NCBI RefSeq assembly: GCF_900163815.1
Contig: NZ_FUKO01000023.1
Coordinates: forward strand, 103,278-167,277
Origin: Microbacterium esteraromaticum
Lineage (GTDB): Bacteria > Actinomycetota > Actinomycetes > Actinomycetales > Microbacteriaceae
Reading direction: 5' to 3'
Length of the DNA: 64,000 nucleotides
Positions 9,753 through 18,163 of this stretch are shown here, piece after piece. A model generated the notes under the pieces. The model ran no database searches, was not told the origin of the DNA, and was given only the letters and a program-made list of their open reading frames with translations. Positions within the stretch are counted from its first letter, which is position 1; every line of letters begins with the position of its first letter. Made by a program: the position numbers and the translations under genes.

Positions 9753-10778
9753 ATGACAGAGACCATGCGACGAGTGACTGTTGAAGCAGTAAACACGTTC
9801 CGCGTCGACCAGGTGCAGGTTCCGAAGCCGGCGGCAGGCGAGGTGCAAGTGCGCATGACCGTGGCGGGCGTGTGCGGATCTGACACGCACGCCGCTCACG
9901 GCTCGCACCCGTTCGTGCCACTGCCGTATGCTCCCGGCCACGAGGTGGTCGGAGTGATCAGCGAGGTCGGCCCTGAGGTCGCCGGTTGGCGGGTGGGCGA
10001 CCGCGTCACCGTGGAGCCGACGCTTCCGTGCAACGACTGCAAGATGTGTCGCACCGGGCGTAGCAACCTCTGCGAGAACCTGCGCTTTTTTGGCTGCGGG
10101 TACGAGCAGGGTGGCATGGCCGACTTCTTCACCGTTCCCTCGTCTCGCCTGCACCGCATCCCCGATGACCTCGATGATCTGCAGGCGGTGCTGATCGAAC
10201 CGCTCTCGACGCCTGTGCACGCGGTGCGGCTCGCGGGTGACGTCTCAGGCAGCGCCGTGGTGATCATCGGTGCTGGCACGATTGGGCTGCTCGTGCTCGC
10301 CGCCGTCAAGCACGCCGGGGCGCGCGCCGTCGTGATGACCGACATGCTCGAGGCCAAGCGCGACGGTGCGGTGCGGATGGGGGCCGACGCCGCGGTCGAC
10401 GCCGCTGCTCCCGATGCGGTCGCCCAAATTCGGGGCTTGCTCGGTGAGAGCGCTGACGTGGTGTTCGACTGCGTGGCCATCCAGCCCACCGTGGACCAGG
10501 CGATCGCCTTGGCTGACAAGGCGGGCACCGTGATGATCGTCGGCGTGCCCGCGAAGGATGTTATCGTGCCGCTGCCGCTCATCCAGGATCACCAGATGCG
10601 CATTCAGGGCAGCGCGACCTACCTGGCGGAGGACTACCAGACCTCGATCGATATCATCCGTGCCGGCGGGGTGCGCGCCGACGACATGATCACGCGGCGC
10701 CTGCCGCTCGATGACGTCGCCGACGCGTTCCGCCTCTCGAGCGGCGGCGCTGAGGTGAAGGTCGTGGTGCAGGCGTGA
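9753..10778 (+). CDS. Zinc-dependent polyol/alcohol dehydrogenase
   Basis: Medium-chain zinc dehydrogenase of 341 aa, related to sorbitol (L-iditol 2-) and threonine dehydrogenases. Catalytic zinc ligands appear as C41 (GVCGSD) and H63-E64 (PGHEVVG). The structural-zinc lobe has C93, C96, C99 and C107. The Rossmann motif is VIIGAGTIGLL. The ATG at the start of MTETMRRVTVEA is preceded by AGGAGACAG. Next to a polyol transporter and DeoR gene, oxidation of sorbitol or another polyol to a ketose is likely, though substrate cannot be read directly. It converges on an SDR gene 32 nt away. Confidence 0.85.
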   Translation: MTETMRRVTVEAVNTFRVDQVQVPKPAAGEVQVRMTVAGVCGSDTHAAHGSHPFVPLPYAPGHEVVGVISEVGPEVAGWRVGDRVTVEPTLPCNDCKMCRTGRSNLCENLRFFGCGYEQGGMADFFTVPSSRLHRIPDDLDDLQAVLIEPLSTPVHAVRLAGDVSGSAVVIIGAGTIGLLVLAAVKHAGARAVVMTDMLEAKRDGAVRMGADAAVDAAAPDAVAQIRGLLGESADVVFDCVAIQPTVDQAIALADKAGTVMIVGVPAKDVIVPLPLIQDHQMRIQGSATYLAEDYQTSIDIIRAGGVRADDMITRRLPLDDVADAFRLSSGGAEVKVVVQA

Positions 10779-10810
10779 CGCAGGTGTGATGAACCGGGGA
10801 GTAACGGAAA

Positions 10811-11557
10811 TCAGCCGTTTGGCTCGGACACACTCCATAGGCTCCACAGCGCGGTGCGGATGCGTCGAGGCTGACGCAACGTACTGACCAGCGCGTGGGC
10901 CACATCGGCGGTGTGCAGGAAGTCGGCGTCCGCCGGGTTCAGATCGCCGAACCGACCTGTCGCCGCAGCGAACGAGGTGTTGACTCCGGCAGGTGCCACC
11001 ACCGAGACCCGGATGCCCTCATGACGCACCTCGCGGTCGAGCGAGGTGGCGAACTGCATCTGCGCAGCTTTAGTCGCGGCATAAATGGCCTCGCCGCCGC
11101 CACCGCTGCCGAGACCCGCCACTGACCCGAGCACGATAACGTCGCCACCGCCGGAGCGCTCGCGGAAGTGACGCAGCGCGGCTCGGCTGAGCCACACGGT
11201 GCCCAGGAAGTTCACCTGCGCCATCGCCCGCACCTGTGTCTCTTCGGCATCCAGCACTCCGCCGAAGAAGCCGATGCCGGCGTTCGAGATCACGCTGTCG
11301 ACGCGACCCCATGCGGCGACACCGGTATGCAACAGTTTCTCGCAAGCATCCGAATCCGCCACATCGGCGACTACCGTGCGCAGGCATTCGTCGCCGTGCT
11401 TCGCGCGGAGGCTGTCGAGGCCCGCTGCCGAGATGTCGCCGGAAACCACCCGTGCACCCGCCTCAAGCAGCTGGCCAACAGTTTCGGCGCCGATACCGGA
11501 TCCTGCGCCGGTCACTACGACGACGGTGTCGGTGAGGTCGCGCAGTTCGGCACTCAT
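10811..11557 (-). CDS. Short-chain dehydrogenase/reductase
   Basis: NAD(P)-dependent SDR of 248 aa. The cofactor motif VTGAGSGIG is at residues 15-23, ISNAG is present, and the catalytic YxxxK is YAATK. RVSVVAPAGVNTSF follows as in classical SDRs. Its ATG overlaps the stop of the P-loop kinase gene (ATGA), so kinase and SDR are coupled. Both probably share a transcript with the FadR-type regulator upstream. The reaction is unknown. It may serve the neighbouring fucose pathway or a related deoxysugar, but a separate SDR at 15.1 kb better fits the ketodeoxyfuconate step. Confidence 0.8.
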   Translation of the reverse strand: MSAELRDLTDTVVVVTGAGSGIGAETVGQLLEAGARVVSGDISAAGLDSLRAKHGDECLRTVVADVADSDACEKLLHTGVAAWGRVDSVISNAGIGFFGGVLDAEETQVRAMAQVNFLGTVWLSRAALRHFRERSGGGDVIVLGSVAGLGSGGGGEAIYAATKAAQMQFATSLDREVRHEGIRVSVVAPAGVNTSFAAATGRFGDLNPADADFLHTADVAHALVSTLRQPRRIRTALWSLWSVSEPNG

Positions 11558-12234
11558 GGGACTTCAGCCTCCGTGCGGGTGTCGTCTCCGAAAGAGACAC
11601 CGGAGACGACACTGACGATGCGGTCAGCTCGCGCACGGCCAGCGCGCACCAGCACAGCATTGTGCTCGTCAGTGCCGAGTGCCCACTCTCGAGCGTGATC
11701 GCGATCCAGACCGAACTGCGTGTGTCTCGAGATCAGCCGCTCGTGTCGCAGCCGCTCAGGCGGATCGAGGAACCAGACGGCGTCGAGAGCGGGCCGCACG
11801 AGCTCCCACCCGTCGCGGTCGTGCAGCAGATAGTTCCCCTCAATGATCACGAGCGGGGCTGCGGCTGGAACCTCGACAGCGCTGCAGATCGCATCATCGA
11901 GACCGCGATCGAAGCGGGGTGCATAGACGGTCGGTGAATCGGGAAGCTGCGCGCGGATGCGATCCAGGATGGCGACGAAGCCGTGCACATCGAAGGTGTG
12001 CGGCGCGCCCTTGCGATCACGAATGCCGCGCGCGATGACCAAGGCCTCAGCCAGGTGGAAGCCGTCCATTCCGACGAGCACGCTCCCGGAAACGGCGGCC
12101 GTGATCGCCTCGGCGATCGTCGTCTTGCCAGCGCCGGGTGCACCCGTGATCCCGAGCATTCGCATACCGGCGGCAGGCAACGCCTTTGCCGCCGCGATGA
12201 GCTCCTGGGGCGTGCATTCCTGTGCGGCATCCAT
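11554..12234 (-). CDS. P-loop nucleoside/sugar kinase family protein (uridine kinase-like)
   Basis: Protein of 226 aa with a Walker A loop (GAPGAGKTT) and the uridine kinase/pantothenate kinase-like fold: VGMDGFHL, a RKGAPHTFD segment, VYAPRFDR, then VIIEGNYLL as Walker B-like strand and a C-terminal LISRH/FGLDRDHAREWA helix. This subgroup is often found next to sugar genes, but its substrate is not established to my knowledge. The ATG is preceded by GGGAAGG. It sits between FadR-type regulator and SDR, suggesting phosphorylation of a sugar or sugar acid rather than a nucleoside. Confidence 0.75.
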   Translation of the reverse strand: MDAAQECTPQELIAAAKALPAAGMRMLGITGAPGAGKTTIAEAITAAVSGSVLVGMDGFHLAEALVIARGIRDRKGAPHTFDVHGFVAILDRIRAQLPDSPTVYAPRFDRGLDDAICSAVEVPAAAPLVIIEGNYLLHDRDGWELVRPALDAVWFLDPPERLRHERLISRHTQFGLDRDHAREWALGTDEHNAVLVRAGRARADRIVSVVSGVSFGDDTRTEAEVP

Positions 12235-12267
12235 CAAGTGAGCCTTCCCGAATTGAGCCTCGAGGTC

Positions 12268-12948
12268 TTAGACCGCGGTGGCCTGGCGCAGCCAGCGTTC
12301 GACCCCGGCGACATGCGCGGTGGCGAGCGATGTGGCCAGCGCGGAGTCGTGATCGGCGATCGCCTCCGCGATCGCGCGGTGCTCTGACAGCGTGCGCTCC
12401 ACTGCGCCCTGCTCGGTGAGCCCGCGCCATACTCGGGCGCGGATCGTCTGGCTGCCGAGCCCCTCGATGAGGCTCGCCAGATAGCCGTTGCCGGTGAGGC
12501 GGACGATCTCGGTGTGGAACCGGATGTCATGGGCGACCAGATCATCGATCGACACGGTGCTCTGATCGACCGACCCGATCTCGTCGAGCAGCGCCTGCGC
12601 TTCCTCTGCCATTACGTTGCTGGCGGCCAGGCCAGTGGCCTGGGATTCCAGCATCCGCCGGACAGCGAACAGCTCCAGCAGGGAGTCGTCGTCGTGCATG
12701 TCGACGACGAAGCTGATCGCCTCGAGCAGCAGGTGCGGTTCGAGGCTGGTCACGTACGTCCCGTCGCCGCGGCGCACGTCGAGCACGCGGATCACCTCGA
12801 GCGCCTTGACGGCCTCGCGCATCGAGTTGCGGGACAGCCCGAGACGCTCGGCGAGCTCCTTCTCGGGGGGGAGTCGATCACCGGGACCGAGCTCGCCCGA
12901 GACGATCATCTTCTTGATCTTCTCGATCGCTTCATCAGTGACAGCCAT
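12268..12948 (-). CDS. FadR-type GntR-family regulator
   Basis: Transcriptional regulator of 226 aa. The N-terminal GntR winged helix is RLPPEKELAERLGLSRNSMREAVKALE, split here as PPEKELAERLGLS / NSMREAVKALE, with RRGDGTYV in the wing. The C-terminal FCD domain (from about residue 95) has metal-site-like His residues (AHDIRFH, ANNVM-type helix as ASNVMAEE, and LSEHRAIAEAI). It is divergent from the lactonase gene, so it probably regulates the sugar-acid genes on both sides. Start chosen at MAVTDEA; the upstream in-frame extension is short and unconserved. Confidence 0.85.
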   Translation of the reverse strand: MAVTDEAIEKIKKMIVSGELGPGDRLPPEKELAERLGLSRNSMREAVKALEVIRVLDVRRGDGTYVTSLEPHLLLEAISFVVDMHDDDSLLELFAVRRMLESQATGLAASNVMAEEAQALLDEIGSVDQSTVSIDDLVAHDIRFHTEIVRLTGNGYLASLIEGLGSQTIRARVWRGLTEQGAVERTLSEHRAIAEAIADHDSALATSLATAHVAGVERWLRQATAV

Positions 12949-12968
12949 GGCCACATCTTCCCACAATG

Positions 12969-12977
12969 ATCGGATGT
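12969..12977. promoter_or_regulatory. Candidate operator word ATCGGATGT, regulator/lactonase gap
   Basis: ATCGGATGT lies between the divergent FadR-type regulator and lactonase genes. The same nine bases occur at 16809-16817 between the other divergent fucose genes, and a perfect GATGTTTAAACATC-type palindrome lies at 20179-20196. The FadR-type regulator is a plausible binder; this is inference. Confidence 0.35.
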
Positions 12978-13028
12978 CTGCCGACGGGGCTGCCCGGCTT
13001 CGCGGAGCGGATGCGGCAGGATGGGCGC

Positions 13029-13907
13029 ATGCGCGTACTCGACTCTCACCTGCACCTGTGGGATCCGGAAGTTCTCACCTACTCCTGGCTCGAAGGAGCG
13101 CTCGACTGGGCGTTCGCCGAGACCGAGCTCATCGAAGAGCAGCTTGTGGGTCCGGGTGAAGAAGCGGCGATCTTCGTGCAGGCCGACCCGAGCGAGGGTC
13201 AGCAGCTCGATGAGGTGCGCTGGGTGGATTCGATCGCGCACGCGACAGGGGTTGTCGCCATCGTCGCCGGTGCACGGCTCGACCGCGGTGCTGAGACCGC
13301 GGCGCACCTGGCTGCGCTCGCTGAGCACGAACGGGTGATCGGGGTGCGGCATCTGCTGCAGTCCGAGCCGGACGGCTTCGCGCGGCGGCCGGAGTTCATC
13401 GACGGAGCGCGGCTCGTGGCCGCACGCGGCTGGACTTTCGACGCCTGTGTCACGACGCATCAAATTCCCGACGTCACGGCACTCGCCGCGGCGGTTCCCG
13501 AGCTGTCGATCGTGCTCGATCACCTCGGCAAGCCGGTCATCGGCACGGCGGACGCTCCGCTGGAGCCCACCGCCGAATGGTTCGGCGACGTGCGCGAGCT
13601 CGCGTCGAGCCCGCAGGTGTTCTGCAAGCTGTCCGGATTGCCGGCTGAAGCCGGTGGAGTGTGGGCCGATGAGCAGGTCGCTCCCTTCTTGGACAGCGTG
13701 GCCGACGCCTTCGGCCCGGATCGCCTGATGTGGGGCAGCGATTGGCCGGTGTCGTCGATCGATTTCAGTGCTGCGGATGGGGGCGCCTATCTCATCGGCG
13801 CCAGGCAGCGGTGGTTCCGCACCGTCGCCGACTGGGCCGACACGCGGGGTCTGGATGCTGAGCAGATCTTCTGGTCGAATGCGCTGGCGTTCTACGGCAT
13901 CCGCTGA
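13029..13907 (+). CDS. Amidohydrolase, probable L-fucono-1,5-lactonase
   Basis: Amidohydrolase-2 family sugar lactonase, 292 aa, expected to open L-fucono-lactone to L-fuconate. The metal motif DSHLHLWDP has H7 and H9; QADPSEGQQ, VLDHLGKP and the late Asp motif LMWGSDWPVSS follow, all as in fuconolactonases and rhamnonolactonases. The context (fuconate dehydratase, ketodeoxyfuconate dehydrogenase and hydrolase within 5 kb) supports the fucose assignment. No clear Shine-Dalgarno is present. A -10-like CAGGAT lies exactly 6 nt before the ATG, so the transcript may be leaderless. Confidence 0.8.
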   Translation: MRVLDSHLHLWDPEVLTYSWLEGALDWAFAETELIEEQLVGPGEEAAIFVQADPSEGQQLDEVRWVDSIAHATGVVAIVAGARLDRGAETAAHLAALAEHERVIGVRHLLQSEPDGFARRPEFIDGARLVAARGWTFDACVTTHQIPDVTALAAAVPELSIVLDHLGKPVIGTADAPLEPTAEWFGDVRELASSPQVFCKLSGLPAEAGGVWADEQVAPFLDSVADAFGPDRLMWGSDWPVSSIDFSAADGGAYLIGARQRWFRTVADWADTRGLDAEQIFWSNALAFYGIR

Positions 13908-13985
13908 CCTGCCTGCGGCATCCGCCCCGCGTTCGCCAGCCACCACGTTCCGGTCGCACTTTGTCCCGCACCAGACGGGTTGCAG

Positions 13986-14048
13986 CGGCACATATTGCGA
14001 CCGGAGATCGGCAGTCGACGCATGGGGCGGCACGTATTGCGACCGGAG
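13986..14048. repeat. Direct repeat pair with TTGCGACCGGA core
   Basis: Two 21-bp units (13986-14006 and 14028-14048) differ at one base and are spaced 42 bp start to start. Each contains TTGCGACCGGA. The reverse complement of most of that core (TTCCGGTCGCA) is at 13948-13958, and the full reverse complement is at 15092-15102, so copies lie on both sides of the DUF559-type gene. Function unknown. Confidence 0.8.
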
Positions 14049-14057
14049 CGTCAGCGG

Positions 14058-15023
14058 TCAGGCGCCCAAAGCGCTTCGGATGCGGGAGATCAGCTCGTCC
14101 GGACGGTGAAAGAGCGTGCTGGTCACCTCGATCACCGTCCAGCCGGCTGCGCGCAGCGCCGCGATTCGTTCGACATCGGCGGCGTAGCGCTCGTGATGCA
14201 GCGTGCCCTGGTATTCGATCGCGACTTTGAGATGCGGGTAGGCGAGGTCCACGCAGCCGAGAAAGCGTCCCTGCTGGTCGTACACGTCGTGGTTCAGGAA
14301 TGGCTCGGGAAGGCCTGCGAGCACAATGCGGCAGCGCAGCATCGATTCTCGAGGAGACCAGGAGTCTTCGCGGATCAGTTCGACCGCTTCACGCAGCCTG
14401 GCGATACCGACGCGGCGACCATTCGCGATCGTCGCATGCAGCTCGGCGATGGTGCTCCATGGAGCCTTGCCGACGTCTTTCCTGCCCGGACCTGCGCGAT
14501 GTGCGCGGCAGAAATAGTCGCCGAGGGCGACGAGATCGGTCAGGTCCCAGGCGCCCATCTGCGCCCACGCGATCGCCGGTGACACGGCGACGATACTCCG
14601 GTGGCGCAGTCCCGCGGCGTCGGCTCGGATGCGGTGTCCCTGTACCCCCACGGCGCGCACGAGCGGACCAGTTCCCCTCGTGCTGACATGCACGGGCAGC
14701 GATCGCCCGTCGACCGGCTCGCCCTCGGCGATCACGAGAGGGAGTGGGCCGCCGTACAGCGCGATCGCGCTCTCGTGGCTGAGGAACTGATCCGATTTCA
14801 GACGTGGGGCGTACTCCAGGGCGCGGATGCGACGTTCCGCGCGCTGTCGCTGGAAGGGATCATCGTCTTCGTCCAGGACCCCCTCGCCTGTTGAGCGGAC
14901 GCCGTGGAACGGGCGATGCAGATCGGCGCGGTGGAGGCGTCCGCGGTTGACGCCTGCTGCGGCGGCATCCCGCACGGTGAAGCGCGCACCGAGTGCTGGT
15001 GGGAGCGGGCGTGGTCGCGGCAT
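14058..15023 (-). CDS. DUF559/Vsr-fold endonuclease-like protein
   Basis: Protein of 321 aa. The C-terminal third (about 215-321) has the Vsr-like DUF559 pattern: FLNHDVYDQQGRFLGCVDLAY, then VAIEYQGTLHH, RIAALRAAGWTVIEVTS. The acidic residues in CVDLAY and IEYQG match the usual nuclease-core positions. The N-terminal part (FTVRDAAAAGVNRGRLHRADL) resembles the winged-helix AbiEi-type domain often fused to it. Such proteins are common in Microbacteriaceae and I know of no assigned role. It interrupts the fucose genes and is bordered by TTGCGACCGGA-type repeats. No Shine-Dalgarno is obvious. Confidence 0.75.
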   Translation of the reverse strand: MPRPRPLPPALGARFTVRDAAAAGVNRGRLHRADLHRPFHGVRSTGEGVLDEDDDPFQRQRAERRIRALEYAPRLKSDQFLSHESAIALYGGPLPLVIAEGEPVDGRSLPVHVSTRGTGPLVRAVGVQGHRIRADAAGLRHRSIVAVSPAIAWAQMGAWDLTDLVALGDYFCRAHRAGPGRKDVGKAPWSTIAELHATIANGRRVGIARLREAVELIREDSWSPRESMLRCRIVLAGLPEPFLNHDVYDQQGRFLGCVDLAYPHLKVAIEYQGTLHHERYAADVERIAALRAAGWTVIEVTSTLFHRPDELISRIRSALGA

Positions 15024-15062
15024 CCGCCAACGATGGCATCTTCTTCGTGTCTGCCGATGCGG

Positions 15063-15071
15063 TTATCCACA
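15063..15071 (+). other. Perfect DnaA-box sequence TTATCCACA
   Basis: TTATCCACA matches the DnaA-box consensus exactly, in the gap between the DUF559-type gene and the SDR. A second perfect copy is at 40890-40898. No cluster or origin gene is near, so this may be chance or an isolated regulatory/titration site. Confidence 0.4.
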
Positions 15072-15137
15072 GCCCGCCCCGGAGACGCCGTTCCGGTCGC
15101 AATCCCTCCCGCTGCGCGGCGCGGATGCTGAGACGGG

Positions 15138-15890
15138 CTACTCCGAGCGGAGGCGCAGGGCGGCCATGCCGCCGTCGACCTCGATGAACGTGCCGGTGGT
15201 CGAACCCGACGCGGGGCTCACCAGGTACAGCACCGCGGCGGCGACCTCGTCGGGCGACACCAGCCGGCCGTGCGGCTGGCGGGCCTGCAGCGCGGCGCGC
15301 TCGGCGGCGGGGTCGGCGGCGGAATCGAGCAGTCGCCCGACCCAGGGGGTGTCGGCGGTGCCGGGGTTCACGGCGTTGACGCGGATGCCCTCGCGCAGGT
15401 GATCAGCGGCCATCGCGCGGGTGAGCGACGAGACGGCCCCCTTCGACGCGGAGTACAGCGCCCGCTGCGGCAGCCCGGTGGTCGAGGCGATGGATGCCGT
15501 ATTGCAGACCGCCGCCGACGGCGACTTCCGCAGCCAGGGGAGTGCCGCCGATGTCACCCTGGCGATCCCGGTGACGTTGATCGAGAGCACGCGCGCCCAC
15601 TCGTCGTCGTCGTTCGCGCTGACGTCGCCCTGCGCGCCAATGCCGGCGTTGTTGATGACGATGTCGATGCGCCCGAAGCGCTCCGCGACCCCGGCGACAG
15701 CAGCATCGACCGATGCGCGATCCGAGACGTCAGCGGTGAAGGCGGCGAACCGCTCATCCGCGCCGGTGGTATCGCGGTCGAGCACGCCGATCTGCGCACC
15801 CTCGTCGTGCAGCTTCGCGGCGATGGCCGCACCGATCCCCGAGGCGCCGCCGGTGACGATCGCGACGAGCCCTTCCATCTGCCCGCTCAC
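15138..15890 (-). CDS. SDR, probable 2-keto-3-deoxy-L-fuconate dehydrogenase
   Basis: Classical SDR of 250 aa: cofactor motif TGGASGIG near residue 13, NNAGIGA, catalytic Tyr-Lys in YSASKGA, then IRVNAVNPGTADTPWVGRLL, a sequence seen in fuconate-pathway SDRs. It would oxidise 2-keto-3-deoxy-L-fuconate to the 2,4-diketo form cleaved by the neighbouring hydrolase. I chose the GTG 7 nt after GGGAGG; it overlaps the hydrolase stop by GTGA. An ATG four codons later is possible. Function rests on family style plus tight coupling to the hydrolase. Confidence 0.8.
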   Translation of the reverse strand: MSGQMEGLVAIVTGGASGIGAAIAAKLHDEGAQIGVLDRDTTGADERFAAFTADVSDRASVDAAVAGVAERFGRIDIVINNAGIGAQGDVSANDDDEWARVLSINVTGIARVTSAALPWLRKSPSAAVCNTASIASTTGLPQRALYSASKGAVSSLTRAMAADHLREGIRVNAVNPGTADTPWVGRLLDSAADPAAERAALQARQPHGRLVSPDEVAAAVLYLVSPASGSTTGTFIEVDGGMAALRLRSE

Positions 15891-16747
15891 TTGGACGCCT
15901 CCCATGCGACGAACTCCTGGCGCTGGTGGCCGAGGCCCTCGATCTCGATATCGACGACATCGCCGGCCTTCAGGTACGGGAACTTCCCGCCGAAGGCGAC
16001 GCCCTGCGGCGTGCCGGTGAGGATGAGGTCACCCGGCTCGAGCGTGACGTACTGCGAGAGGTGGTGCACGATGGTGCGCACGTCGAAGATCATGTCGTTC
16101 GTGTTGGAGTCCTGGCGGTCCTCGCCGTTCACCCAGCTGCGCAGACGCAGGTTGTCGACGTCGACCTCGTCGGGAGTGACGAGCCACGGGCCGGTCGGGT
16201 TGAAGCCGAAGGCGATCTTGCCCTTCGACCACTGGCCGCCGGAGACCTCCATCTGGAACGCCCGCTCGGAGACGTCGTTCGCGACGACGTAGCCCGCGAT
16301 GTGGGCGTCGGCCTCGTCGGCCGAGTCGAGATAGGCTGCGCGCTTGCCGATGACGATGCCGAGCTCGACCTCCCAGTCGGTCTTATCGCTGCCCCGGGGG
16401 ATGGTGACGGTGTCGTTCGGGCCGATCACGGTGTTCGGCGTCTTCAGGAACAGGATCGGCACGGTGGGCGGCTCAGAACCAGACTCGCGTGCGTGCGCGG
16501 CGTAGTTCTGGCCGATGCAGACCACGGCGCTGGGACGAGCGATCGGGGCGCCGATGCGCAGGGTGTCGGCGTTCTCCAGCACGGGGAGGGATCCGGCATT
16601 CAGCGCGGCCTGAGTGCGCCCGGCCGGATCGTCGGCGAGAAACTCGCCATTCACATCGGATGTCACGGAACGCAGATCGAACGTGTGGTCTCCGTCGATG
16701 ACAACCGGAATCTCGCTTCCAGACTCGCCAAGGCGCGCGAACTTCAT
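15887..16747 (-). CDS. Fumarylacetoacetase-family hydrolase, probable 2,4-diketo-3-deoxy-L-fuconate hydrolase
   Basis: Enzyme of 286 aa expected to split diketo-deoxyfuconate into pyruvate and L-lactate. The FAH-fold core is clear: CIGQNYAAHARE, FLKTPNTVIGPND, then metal-site Glu in DWEVELGIVIGKRA, VANDVSERAFQ, and the C-terminal GDLILTGTPQGVAFG. The ATG is preceded by AAGGAGA; longer upstream in-frame sequence is not protein-like. It is first in a two-gene operon with the SDR and divergent from fuconate dehydratase. Confidence 0.84.
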   Translation of the reverse strand: MKFARLGESGSEIPVVIDGDHTFDLRSVTSDVNGEFLADDPAGRTQAALNAGSLPVLENADTLRIGAPIARPSAVVCIGQNYAAHARESGSEPPTVPILFLKTPNTVIGPNDTVTIPRGSDKTDWEVELGIVIGKRAAYLDSADEADAHIAGYVVANDVSERAFQMEVSGGQWSKGKIAFGFNPTGPWLVTPDEVDVDNLRLRSWVNGEDRQDSNTNDMIFDVRTIVHHLSQYVTLEPGDLILTGTPQGVAFGGKFPYLKAGDVVDIEIEGLGHQRQEFVAWEASK

Positions 16748-16805
16748 GGTTCTCCTTATCGTCGTTGAAGCGGATGCTATCGCAGCGGCCGCCGTTGACA
16801 GTATA

Positions 16806-16821
16806 GACATCGGATGTTTAC
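16806..16821. promoter_or_regulatory. Candidate operator between divergent fucose genes
   Basis: The gap between the hydrolase and dehydratase genes holds ACATC-G-GATGT, a 5-bp inverted repeat around one base, running into TTTACA. The core ATCGGATGT recurs at 12969-12977. Its position suits control of both divergent operons; binding protein unknown. Confidence 0.4.
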
Positions 16822-16867
16822 ACTCCAAGTGTCTGCGTCTTATTTTCTGACGCACCGAAGGAGCATA

Positions 16868-18163
16868 GTGAGCCGCATCACCGCGCTGGATACCAGCGAC
16901 ATCCGCTTTCCCACGTCTTTGAGCCTCGACGGCTCGGATGCCATGAACCCGGATCCGGACTATTCCGCCGCGTACGTGATCGTGCGCACCGACGCCGAAG
17001 ACGGCATCGAGGGGCACTCCTTCGTGTTCACGATCGGGCGCGGCAACGATGTGCAGGTCGCAGCGATCGCGGCGCTTGCCGATCACCTCGTGGGTCGCGA
17101 ACTCGAGCCGCTGCTGGATGACATGGGCGGCATCTTCCGCGAGATCATCGGCGACTCGCAGCTGCGCTGGCTCGGCCCGGAGAAGGGCGTCATGCACATG
17201 GCCATCGGCGCCGCGATCAATGCGCTGTGGGACATCAAGGCCAAGCGCGCCGGGCTGCCGCTGTGGCAGCTGCTGGCGCGGATGAGCCCGGAGGAGATCG
17301 TCGATCTCGTCGACTTCCGCTATCTGACCAACGCGCTCACCCGCGACGAGGCGCTGGAGATCCTGCGCGCCGCCGTGCCTGGTCGTGCCGAACGCGAGCA
17401 GGAGCTGCTCGCCACCGGCTACCCGGGCTACACGACCAGCCCCGGGTGGCTGGGCTACTCCGATGAGAAGCTCGAGCGGCTGGCCCGTGAGGCGATGGCC
17501 GACGGCTTCACCCAGATCAAGCTCAAGGTCGGCGCCGACCTCGACGACGATATCCGCCGCTTCCGCAAGGCCCGCGAGGTCTGCGGACCCGACTTCCCGA
17601 TCGCGATTGATGCCAACCAGCGCTGGGAGGTCTCAGAGGCGATCGAATGGGTGAACGCGCTCGCCGAGTTCAACCCCGCCTGGATCGAGGAGCCCACGAG
17701 CCCCGACGACATTCTCGGGCATGCCGAGATCGCGCGCGGCGTCGCACCGATCCGCGTCGCCACCGGCGAGCACGCGCAGAACCGGATGATCTTCAAGCAG
17801 CTGCTGCAGGCGAATGCTATCGAGGTCATGCAGATCGACTCGGTGCGCGTGGCGGGCGTGAACGAGAACATCGCCAACCTGCTGCTGGCCGCGAAGTTCG
17901 GTGTTCCGGTGTGCCCGCACGCCGGCGGTGTCGGTCTGTGCGAGGCCGTGCAGCACCTGTCGATGTTCGACTTCGTCGCCATCACGGGTACCCGCGAAGG
18001 CCGTCTGATCGAGTTCGTCGACCACCTGCACGAGCACTTCGTCGTTCCCACCGACATTCAGGGCGGCTCCTACATGGCTCCGACCGAGCCGGGCACCAGC
18101 ATGGAGATGAAGGCCGCGAGCATCGCGAAGTTCACCTGGAAGGGACAGCATGTCATCGACTGA
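16868..18163 (+). CDS. L-fuconate dehydratase (enolase superfamily)
   Basis: Mandelate-racemase-type dehydratase of 431 aa converting L-fuconate to 2-keto-3-deoxy-L-fuconate. The KxK pair is K218/K220, metal ligand D248 lies in AIDANQRW, further acidic ligands are in IEEPTSP and ATGEHAQN, and the catalytic His is H351 in [10 protein letters not shown]220 and H351 are the positions I recall for the characterised Xanthomonas campestris enzyme, which is strong support. GTG start follows GAAGGAGC. The 3' end overlaps the aldo/keto reductase gene by 14 nt. Confidence 0.92.
   Translation: MSRITALDTSDIRFPTSLSLDGSDAMNPDPDYSAAYVIVRTDAEDGIEGHSFVFTIGRGNDVQVAAIAALADHLVGRELEPLLDDMGGIFREIIGDSQLRWLGPEKGVMHMAIGAAINALWDIKAKRAGLPLWQLLARMSPEEIVDLVDFRYLTNALTRDEALEILRAAVPGRAEREQELLATGYPGYTTSPGWLGYSDEKLERLAREAMADGFTQIKLKVGADLDDDIRRFRKAREVCGPDFPIAIDANQRWEVSEAIEWVNALAEFNPAWIEEPTSPDDILGHAEIARGVAPIRVATGEHAQNRMIFKQLLQANAIEVMQIDSVRVAGVNENIANLLLAAKFGVPVCPHAGGVGLCEAVQHLSMFDFVAITGTREGRLIEFVDHLHEHFVVPTDIQGGSYMAPTEPGTSMEMKAASIAKFTWKGQHVID

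Noticed and set aside
13948..14048. CRISPR-like repeat
   Set aside because: Only two close direct copies with 21-bp spacers of no regular array, and no cas genes.
15063..15071. DnaA box as part of a replication origin
   Set aside because: Only one box, with no dnaA/dnaN, no AT-rich unwinding region and no cluster.
16748..17197. N-terminal extension of the FAH-family hydrolase
   Set aside because: The in-frame upstream sequence overlaps the divergent dehydratase gene and is not FAH-like. The ATG with AAGGAG fits the family N-terminus.
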